64,000 nt of DNA, taken from assembly GCA_038049695.1 (NCBI GenBank), contig CP142452.1, positions 81,324,501-81,388,500 on the forward strand, given 5' to 3'. Below, in pieces: positions 61,401-64,000 of this stretch; the first letter of the stretch is position 1; each line of letters opens with the position of its first letter. The DNA comes from Cinnamomum chago (taxonomy: Eukaryota > Streptophyta > Magnoliopsida > Laurales > Lauraceae). A program made the position numbers and the translations under genes. A model generated the notes under the pieces. It was not told where the DNA came from. It did no database searches and saw only the letters and a list, made by a program, of their open reading frames with translations.

Positions 61401-61497
61401 ACGGAGAGATTTGTTCTTGGAGTTCTATCAGCATCAACGGCACCTCCATAAAAGACTTGAATCAGAGGAGCAAATGTTCTTTCAATCACACCATTAA
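28015..61497 (+). CDS. SAWADEE-domain protein (six exons, 24-kb intron)
   Basis: Exons: 28015-28368, 35354-35659, 36017-36065, 36430-36748, 37236-37302, 61318-61497 (1,275 nt, 424 aa). All borders are GT-AG and phases agree. Residues about 20-200 form one SAWADEE domain: it opens [15 protein letters not shown] and closes with a Cys/His cluster (VCSEKH, then CTCSFVVFW) and IENICLI. SAWADEE is a plant-specific tandem-Tudor-like fold with a bound zinc. In SHH1 it reads H3K4-unmethylated, H3K9-methylated tails and recruits Pol IV for RNA-directed DNA methylation. This protein has no visible homeodomain, so it is a different family member and its target is unknown. The C-terminal half ([32 protein letters not shown] and a basic tail with [10 protein letters not shown]) matches no domain I recognise. 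Exons beyond those listed could hide in intron 5. No frame is broken. Confidence 0.85.
28382..28433. repeat. (CT)n(GT)n microsatellite at start of intron 1
   Basis: About 21 CT repeats followed by GTGTGTGTG, starting 13 nt after the exon 1 donor of the SAWADEE gene. Confidence 0.95.
28434..30139. other. Intron 1 left part, no recognised feature
   Basis: T-rich intron sequence. I see no coding segment or clear terminal repeats. A poly-A run at 30106-30120 lies just left of the hAT element that follows. Confidence 0.4.
30148..31714. mobile_element. Non-autonomous hAT element with (CCCCG)n arms
   Basis: 1,567 bp with termini TAGGGATGGCAA and TTGCCATCCCTA, and a perfect 8-bp duplication TGTCAAAT (30140-30147 and 31715-31722), hence hAT. 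The first ~200 bp is almost entirely CCCCG pentamers and the last ~160 bp GGGGC pentamers, forming GC-rich inverted arms around a very AT-rich core (30360-31550). The core includes a TATA/TATG microsatellite (31325-31410) and a tRNA-like segment. The open frames on both strands here (Pro/Arg/Gly-rich) are translations of the repeat, not genes. Confidence 0.8.
31461..31530 (+). mobile_element. tRNA-like segment inside the GC-armed hAT element
   Basis: TTTGGTCTAGTGGTAAGAC has the A-box pattern of plant tRNA-Gly/Glu. TTTTCACCCAAGTTCGAATC supplies an anticodon-loop-like block and a perfect B-box core (GTTCGAATCCC). The acceptor stem does not pair. It is probably a SINE or retroposed tRNA piece captured in the element core. 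Confidence 0.4.
31723..32279. other. Intron 1 segment between two hAT elements
   Basis: AT-rich sequence ending in a CAT trinucleotide run (about 32262-32279). No coding evidence or RNA gene seen. Confidence 0.4.
32280..33281. mobile_element. Non-autonomous hAT element, GGCGGACCCA family
   Basis: The left end TAATGGCGGACCCAGGATTT and the right end (minus strand TCAAGGGCGGACCCATG) are inverted repeats of the abundant plant hAT type whose termini read CARNGGCGGA(T/C)CCAGG. It lies in a CAT-repeat target (ATCATCAT on the left, ATTCATCA on the right), so the exact duplication is ambiguous. Near the right end is a GA-rich segment (33040-33180) that looks like gene 5' sequence, including a GA microsatellite. 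Confidence 0.6.
33594..33855. repeat. Tandem duplication of about 122-137 bp in intron 1
   Basis: A unit starting CAAAATCAATGAGA and ending GGTCTTTGATAGTAAG plus a few bases (33594-33715) is repeated at 33716-33855 with small indels and substitutions. Confidence 0.75.
33856..35353. other. Right part of intron 1
   Basis: AT-rich. It holds a tRNA-like fragment at 34170-34240 and otherwise nothing that I recognise. The minus-strand open frame overlapping 35158-35553 is antisense to exon 2 and is not supported. Confidence 0.4.
34170..34240 (+). mobile_element. tRNA-like (SINE) fragment
   Basis: CATGGTTGAGTGGTATTGGC resembles an A box and TAGGGATCGATCCCTGG, about 35 bp later, a B box with a paired T stem. 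It is likely the head of a tRNA-derived SINE. No clear tail or duplication was found. Confidence 0.35.
37465..38822 (-). repeat. Athila 3' LTR
   Basis: 1,358 bp, TGATCAATCC...GGCTCTCATCA on the + strand. It is adjacent to the polypurine tract (38823-38834 on the + strand, CACCCCCCAACT), which on the element's strand reads AGTTGGGGGGTG. Confidence 0.9.
38835..41499 (-). other. Non-coding 3' tract of the Athila element
   Basis: About 2.7 kb between the polypurine tract and the end of pol. No env-like or other open frame survives. It contains T and A homopolymers (39361-39393), CGCCGGAG-rich sequence (40625-40800) and a tandem palindromic array (41044-41290). Confidence 0.6.
41044..41290. repeat. 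Tandem GGGCGTCCAGACGCCC palindrome array
   Basis: Four units with a period of about 70-72 bp. Each is led by GGCGTCCAGACGCCC or a close variant (near 41053, 41123, 41193 and 41264), and the first three also carry GGCGTCCGGACGCCCC and AGAGAGCA words. GGCGTC-(C/T)-AGACGCC is itself a near-palindrome, so each unit can fold. It lies inside the Athila 3' non-coding tract. Confidence 0.75.
41500..47059 (-). pseudogene. Broken Athila gag-pol
   Basis: Read from 47059 down to 41500. Gag (46202-47059) has the retrotransposon gag domain ([34 protein letters not shown]). After a frame break it continues at about 46205-45808 with a zinc knuckle [14 protein letters not shown] (CX2CX4HX4C). Protease has [10 protein letters not shown], and RT has [10 protein letters not shown] and FMDDFSVFG. 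RNase H has [15 protein letters not shown] and TDHAAL. Integrase has an HHCC finger (CKTCLRC), [16 protein letters not shown] and a later Glu. Three lesions are visible: a frameshift at a six-base C/G run (46209-46214), an in-frame TAG at 45808-45810, and an in-frame TAG at 43819-43821 inside RT. Otherwise the frames are long, so it decayed recently and cannot make its own polyprotein. Confidence 0.92.
47327..47344 (-). promoter_or_regulatory. Athila primer-binding site
   Basis: TCCCCGGCAAGAGCGCCA on the + strand; its complement resembles the tRNA-Asp-primed site TGGCGCCGTTGCCGGGGA with two mismatches. It lies 6 bp inside the 5' LTR. tRNA-Asp priming is typical of Athila elements. Confidence 0.75.
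47351..49252 (-). repeat. Athila 5' LTR, interrupted by a solo LTR
   Basis: The two parts, 47351-47441 and 47980-49252, together match the other LTR after removing the 538-bp insertion and one copy of the duplicated GTATC. Confidence 0.9.
47442..47979. mobile_element. Solo LTR nested in the Athila 5' LTR
   Basis: 538 bp starting TGATGATGCC and ending GACCCATCA, with a perfect 5-bp duplication GTATC (47437-47441 and 47980-47984). The uninterrupted Athila LTR at 37465 gives the pre-insertion sequence. TG...CA ends plus a 5-bp duplication and no internal domain define a solo LTR. It contains TATAGTGGTTCGGTCATTGTG, a type of sequence common in plant LTRs. It is a different family from the host element. 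Confidence 0.85.
49258..49813. other. Intron 5 segment between Athila and the SINE
   Basis: AT-rich intron sequence, no recognisable feature. ATACAGTCATGGTGCAATGG at 49360 has a weak echo about 195 bp downstream. Confidence 0.4.
49824..50047 (-). mobile_element. tRNA-derived SINE
   Basis: The minus strand begins GGGATTGGCCGAGTGGTC, the tRNA-Leu/Ser-like A-box region, followed by CTAGAGGTCCTGATATCG in B-box position. It has a body of about 100 bp and a 3' end reading GGCTTCTCTTTGGGCTCGG, AGGATTAGTCCAGCCCAAAG, then an A-rich tail (49824-49840 on +). The 10-bp flanks GGGTCAGCTT (49814-49823) and GGGTCAACTT (50048-50057) fit a target duplication with one mismatch. A second copy of the 3' half is at 63642-63792. 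Confidence 0.7.
50067..50101. repeat. (TC)n(TG)n microsatellite
   Basis: A compound dinucleotide run directly beside the SINE head. Confidence 0.9.
50146..50612 (-). mobile_element. RTE-type LINE fragment, 3' part
   Basis: The minus strand at 50365-50547 encodes [16 protein letters not shown] and later [15 protein letters not shown]. These are the MLRWMxG...KDRIRN...RWFGHVxRRP signatures downstream of the reverse transcriptase in plant RTE LINEs. Towards lower coordinates follow the 3' UTR and the CCCAATTATCTGGGTC hairpin. The part encoding the preceding segment lies on the far side of the copia element (55531-55760). Confidence 0.7.
50618..50934 (-). repeat. Copia 3' LTR
   Basis: 317 bp, TGTTAAGATCTGATG...AGTTATCTTCTACA on the + strand. 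No difference from the other LTR was seen by eye. Confidence 0.93.
50923..54306 (-). CDS. Copia pol polyprotein (PR-INT-RT-RH), intact frame
   Basis: 1,127 codons without a stop. Protease [12 protein letters not shown] (DSG at 89-91). Integrase zinc finger H228-H233-C265-C268 and a D,D35E core at D295, D358 and E394 with [14 protein letters not shown] begins near WELVPAP (about 642) with [14 protein letters not shown] and YVDD at 804-807. RNase H has ADADWAG and [10 protein letters not shown] and ends near the polypurine tract. All catalytic residues are present. The first ~35 residues are Leu/Cys-rich and come from CAG-repeat-like DNA, so the true start is unclear and the usual gag fusion upstream is missing. 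It is transcribed antisense to the host gene if active. Confidence 0.92.
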   Translation of the reverse strand: MLLLGLLRHYCCVHICYCCCCLLLLLLVLGCSMTPAPIQEPIQNMVTSAYASMGFHGGRYHPHSPLAFPAFHSSVSLSSFITPSTWFLDSGASNHMTSVESSFTTSHPYLGKDKITTANGDQLIISGIGTITLSGVSGQSLHLPNVYFVPKLSANLLSVGQLIDDGYHINFSSTGCVIQGRQTGKVIATGSKHGRLFLLDIGHHSLVSSSSLFSSSSPKLDKLWTVWHSRLGHVSNASLLSLFKIGCLEPTFDTHMMSSLLQSKCETCCLSKSHILPFPIHSSRALSSFDIIHTDVWGIAPTLSRTGFKYYVTFIDDHSRFTWIYFMRFKSEVLSLFQKFYKMVQTQFQKEIKILRSDSGGKYMSHDFSAFLSDKGILHQKSCPHTPQQNGVAERKNRHILETVRSLLLASLVPPTFWCDAAQTAVYLLNRHPSSVLGKTTPYAILFGHAPSYSHLRVFGCLCFVHLSPTERTKLSPQAAKCIFLGYSTEHKGFLCYDQSEKRMRISRNVIFLENIPFFSLRLDTHPVAVSYMPHFPATSPPPITNIYVRRNTVPPVGTPSSDPLPVPPTAPSGINASSDNIIPLRRSSRPSVTPDRYGFPALFTSLDSAPVPTSYSQASKIAYWQDAMNEELLALEANKTWELVPAPDGASVIGSKWIYSIKVHSDGSLDCYKARLVAQGYKQEYGIDYEETFAPVAKMTTVRTLLCVAAARNWPLWQMDVKNAFLHGDLRETVYLKPPPGYACPPQHVCKLKKALYGLKQAPRAWFDKFRTAILQAGFHQSHSDSSLFIRWTPKGYTFLLIYVDDMILSGNDVAGIMDLKLHLTRHFRMKDLGPLTYFLGLEFVRNKSGIRVHQRKYAKDLINSARLDDAHTVDTPMELNSKLSSNDGPPLDDPSIFRRIVGSLLYLTMTRPDISHAVHTVSQFVSNPHKSHLAAALRILRYVKGTLHHGLFYSSGTSLCLSAYADADWAGCPDSRRSTTGWCMFLGDSLISWKCKKQTTVSKSSAEAEYRAMSSASAEIIWLRRLLCEFGVLLGRSTPLHGDNTSATRIANNPVFHERTKHIEIDCHFIRQHVVTEKISLPHVSTLNQLADIFTKALPKTRHHDLTSKLMFSASPHQFEGECRR
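54307..55196 (-). other. Copia leader lacking gag
   Basis: About 890 bp between pol and the primer-binding site. It has CAG/CAA-rich sequence (54225-54315) and no frame resembling gag (no UBN2-like block, no CX2CX4HX4C). A + strand frame at 54767-55096 (109 codons) matches nothing that I know. Confidence 0.65.
55209..55525 (-). repeat. Copia 5' LTR
   Basis: 317 bp, read as identical to 50618-50934. Its inner edge abuts the tRNA-Met primer-binding site. Confidence 0.93.
55531..55760 (-). mobile_element. RTE-type LINE fragment, part split off by copia
   Basis: The minus strand encodes [12 protein letters not shown] followed by a broken frame with ASGVLC, corresponding to the FRYLGSI...ASGVLC motifs of plant RTE LINEs. 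These precede the MLRWM...RIRN block found at 50365-50547. Removing the copia element and one CATTC restores a continuous LINE order, so the LINE is the older insertion. Stops and frameshifts make it non-functional. Confidence 0.65.
55761..56204. other. Intron 5 segment between LINE and hAT
   Basis: Contains a short GA run near 55812 and a poly-C run (56101-56114). No gene or recognisable element. Confidence 0.4.
56213..60249 (+). mobile_element. hAT transposon, nearly complete
   Basis: 4,037 bp with termini CAGGGCCGGCTCA and (minus strand) CAGGGCCGTCTCA, and a perfect 8-bp duplication GATGTGCC (56205-56212 and 60250-60257). Subterminal GGGGCCTCA motifs occur at both ends (near 56258 and 60198). 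It carries its own transposase frame (57514-60108). Before that frame lies about 1.3 kb of leader, including a C/T-rich exon-like stretch with a possible donor at 56773 (GAAG|GTACCT). It lies in the same orientation as the SAWADEE gene, within intron 5. Confidence 0.92.
57514..60108 (+). pseudogene. hAT transposase, ZMYM1-like/DUF4371, one nonsense codon
   Basis: A frame of 865 codons from [20 protein letters not shown] (basic nuclear-localisation-like start) to the stop at 60106-60108, broken by one in-frame TAG at 57814-57816. After an acidic linker comes a TTF-type zinc finger ([34 protein letters not shown]). The DUF4371/RNase-H-like core has ILDCTPD and [13 protein letters not shown] with catalytic Asp candidates and [11 protein letters not shown]. 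The C-terminal hAT dimerisation region reads [20 protein letters not shown]. The first ATG after the stop is at 58087, which would lose much of the zinc finger. Everything else is intact, so inactivation, if the stop is real, is recent. Confidence 0.9.
60258..61317. other. Last part of SAWADEE intron 5
   Basis: AT-rich, with homopolymer runs (60424-60440 T, 60844-60856 A). No coding segment or element recognised. The pyrimidine/CTTGCAG acceptor for the last exon is at 61311-61317. Confidence 0.4.
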
Positions 61498-61790
61498 GTA
61501 TGAGGATTAAATTTTCATCTTTTAACTATGAAGATTAAAAGGTACTTATTTCCCAGCATCCTCAAATTTCAATCCTTGTGACTCTTTCAAACTGAGCATT
61601 CTATAAACTGCATGACTGCTTTAGTGATGCTTTGCACCTTAAAGAATTCAAGGAATTTTTGTATGACACTTGAAATGCATTCTACCATAATGCCTTATGG
61701 AAATAGTGTGGGGGTCATGGCTCAATGATCGAGTCCCTAAATAATCTCCAGTTTGTTCATCAGGCCAACCACAGTTTGAGTATGCCCCTT

Positions 61791-62960
61791 CATCATCATC
61801 AAAGCTTTTCCCCAATTATGTATAGGGTCTGCTACATGAATTCTGAATCTCCATTCTAGTCCATATTTATGCTTACTAGTTCCATCCATTTCCTCTTTGG
61901 CTCATCGTCAAAGCTTTTCCCCAATTATATTTAGGGTCTGCAACATGAATTTTGAAGCGCCATTCTAGTCCATATTTATGCTTACTACTTCCATCCATTT
62001 CCTCTTTGGCCTACCCATTTTTCTTGAGGCGCTATCAGCCTACATAGATGAACTTTTCCTCACCAATATCATATATAGTTGTCCTGAGTTGGACATGTCC
62101 AAACCATCTCGAATAAGTCTCTTTTAATTTATCATTTATTGATACTACTTATAAGTTCTCTTGAGAATGTGCTCAATTTTTATTCTACCTAGTTTTATCA
62201 CACACCATCTCAGCATTCTCATCTTTACTACACTCATTTTTCACATATGTTGTTTCCTGTCCAATATTCTGCTCCATAAGTTGTAACTGATCTATTCATT
62301 GTCATGTATAATTTTTTCATTTAATCTTATTGGTTGTGCGCCAATCACAAAGCACTCTAGAAGGAGTCTCCACTTTAACCATCCAACACTATCTTATGTT
62401 TAAAATCCTCCTCAATATCTTGTTAGTTCTGTGCCATGGGAAGGAATCTCTTTAAGGTATCTCTTGAGCTTCAATCCACAACACCAAAAACAGGAAATTG
62501 GAACGGAAAAGCGTTCCCAATCCTTGCGTTCCTAATCCGTTAAACCGTTCCAAAAACAGGAAATTGGAACGCTTTAACGGATTAGGAACGGTTGGTACCA
62601 AATTGGAACGGAAATTGGAACGCTTTTGGAACGGTTTAACGGATTAGGAACGGAAGGATTATGAACGCTTTTCCGTTCCAATTTCCTGTTTTTGGTGTTG
62701 TGATCTCAAGACAATTTTATCTCTTTGCGCATTTCTATTGAAGTTACAATTTATCTATTCTATTTTAGTACGACTTATTTTAAAGCAGTTGGATTCTAAA
62801 GCCTCTGGCTATCTTTTAGATTTCACATTTACACTATCTCGGGATTCATTACTATATATCATTAGCGAAGAAAATACTCCAAGGTGCCTCCTCTTAGATG
62901 AGCACTTACAGCTAGACCATGGGAAAAATGATGGGACAACGCTGACTCTTTGAATGGCCT
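61791..62960 (-). mobile_element. Degenerate RTE-type LINE with duplicated 3' end
   Basis: The tail block (CATCATCATCAAAGC, TTCCCCAATTATGTATAGGG, GCTTACTAGTTCCATCC) at 61791-61901 is repeated almost exactly at 61902-62012. Further right, the minus strand retains degenerate traces of the RTE coding order (CTCAGCATTCTCATC, TCCTGTCCAATATTCTGC, CACTTTAACCATCC), all with stops. A palindromic MITE interrupts it at 62478-62702. It lies just downstream of the SAWADEE stop codon. Confidence 0.55.
62478..62702. mobile_element. 225-bp palindromic foldback MITE
   Basis: Begins CACAACACCAAAAACAGG and ends with the exact inverse CCTGTTTTTGGTGTTGTG. The two arms (about 80 bp each) pair with only about three mismatches, around a centre made of AACGGATTAGGAACG words. 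The flanking trinucleotide ATC (62475-62477 and 62703-62705) may be the duplication. CAC termini with 3-bp duplications would suggest the CACTA superfamily, but this is uncertain. Confidence 0.65.
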
Positions 62961-63629
62961 GCGAATAGAAGGTCGTAAAAAAAATGCATCACTTGCATAA
63001 AAAAAATGCATAACTAGTTCACTTTCAAAGTGAGAGGACAAATTTTGAATAAACTCTAGTCTAGTTTAAATTTCTGTCTATGTGGGGACAATCATATACA
63101 CTATCAAATAATGAATTAGGGTCGTGTTTACTTTAAGCAAGCGAGTTACAATTTTACAGCTGTGACATCAGTTGGCCCTACTTCTTGTCATTCTATATTT
63201 ATTTTTGAGTTTTGATTTTTGTATCTGATAGTTCTCTCTTTGCAAGTGATTTTAGTTTGTCACTTCCTTACCACTGAGGAAAAATGTTTGATTCTATGAT
63301 CATGCATGTTCGTGTGTTCCTTGCTTTTATATCCGATCATATCTTTGTTCAAGCTTGTGTTTTGAAATAACAGTCGATGTATCAAAGGAACAGCTAGAAA
63401 ATAAGTCCAAGATAATACCACAAACTAGAAGAGGAGTCAAGAGATTTACATGGTTCAACATATTGCTTACGCCGTATGGTGATATGACAGCCAAAGGTGC
63501 TGCTTCCTTTTTTGTCACTAGAAAAATAAGCGACCACAAAACTTCAAGTCTCTCTCTTCCTTATAGAGAACTCCTTTCAAACCTAGAGAACATTGTGTAT
63601 TACTTTTTTTTGGGTTTTCCTTCTTCAAG
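62961..63629. other. 3' intergenic sequence with LTR-like words
   Basis: No gene is supported. GTCAAGAGATTTACATGG followed by TTCAACATATTGC (63437-63470) resembles the AAGAGATTTACGTGGTTC motif of many plant LTRs, so an old LTR fragment is possible. A 106-codon frame here (63355-63675) runs into the SINE and is not protein-like. Confidence 0.35.
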
Positions 63630-63641
63630 GGTGCGTTTTTT

Positions 63642-63792
63642 GCCTAGGACCACGGTTTGCACAAGAAAGTTGTAGGTTTAAAACTATACTACCACACTGG
63701 GGTTACAGGGGAGTTTATCCGGCTCTCCTTTGGGCTTGAAGGGATTAGTCCAGCTCAAAGGGTTGCGAACCTTCTGAAAGCCAAAAAAAAAA
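63642..63792 (+). mobile_element. SINE, second copy of the 49824-50047 family
   Basis: About 150 bp between the 12-bp duplications GGTGCGTTTTTT (63630-63641) and GGTGCATTTTTT (63793-63804), one mismatch. The 3' half (TTATCCGGCTCTCCTTTGGG, then GGATTAGTCCAGCTCAAAGG, then an A tail) matches the minus-strand SINE at 49824-50047. The 5' half differs from that copy: GGTTTGCACAAGAAAG and GTAGGTTTAAAACT, the latter B-box-like. Confidence 0.65.
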
Positions 63793-63804
63793 GGTGCATT
63801 TTTT

Positions 63805-64000
63805 AGCGGATGGCATTCTGAGGTAGAGAAAAAAACTCGTTTTATTTTTTATTTTTTTATTTTTTTTGTGTAGCCCACTTTTTCATTGTTTGGTGTGACG
63901 TATTTTTTTTCTCTCAACATCGTATTTGAATAATATAGATTCTTGTTTGTAAGTGGAATTTTGTGGTTCTGCAATTAAAAGCTGGTCCATTGGTAAAAAA
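63805..64000. other. Window end, no recognised feature
   Basis: AT-rich with T homopolymers. Nothing recognised. Confidence 0.4.

Overview
This is nuclear DNA of a flowering plant. It is AT-rich, has GT-AG introns, (GA)n/(CT)n microsatellites and many plant transposon families: Athila-type Ty3/gypsy, Ty1/copia, hAT, Tourist, MULE MITEs, RTE-type LINEs and tRNA-derived SINEs. Introns of up to 24 kb packed with transposons suggest a large-genome, probably woody or early-diverging angiosperm. The species cannot be named from the sequence alone.

Layout. Bases 1-1143 hold two candidate exons of an unidentified + strand gene. Bases 1144-7298 are intergenic and hold LINE tails, a degenerate hAT MITE and two CACGTG boxes. 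Bases 7299-18327 hold a complete ten-exon + strand gene for chloroplast indole-3-glycerol phosphate synthase (tryptophan pathway, 401 aa). Its second intron has a GC-AG border, and its introns carry a Tourist MITE, a MULE-type MITE, LINE and SINE pieces and a possible solo LTR. Bases 18457-22160 are intergenic with a non-autonomous hAT element. Bases 22160-27770 are a satellite array of about 275 bp units. One unit took a hAT element and was then duplicated with it.

Bases 28015-61497 hold a second + strand gene in six exons, encoding a 424-aa protein with a SAWADEE chromatin-reader domain. Intron 1 (7 kb) holds a hAT element with (CCCCG)n arms and a second hAT element. Intron 5 (24 kb) contains, in order: an 11.8 kb Athila element on the minus strand, whose one LTR is split by a solo LTR; a SINE; an RTE LINE fragment split by a 4.9 kb copia element with apparently identical LTRs and no gag; and a 4.0 kb hAT transposon of the ZMYM1-like/DUF4371 type with one premature stop codon. 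Bases 61498-64000 are intergenic, with a degenerate LINE, a 225-bp near-perfect palindrome and a second copy of the SINE family.

The host content is ordinary: one amino-acid biosynthesis gene and one SAWADEE-domain gene, the latter family including RNA-directed DNA methylation factors. Most of the remaining window is nested mobile DNA, and target-site duplications let many insertion events be ordered. I found no clearly undescribed defence or biosynthetic system. The most unusual items are the gag-less recent copia element, the satellite that co-amplified with a hAT insertion just upstream of the SAWADEE gene, and that gene's 24-kb transposon-filled intron.
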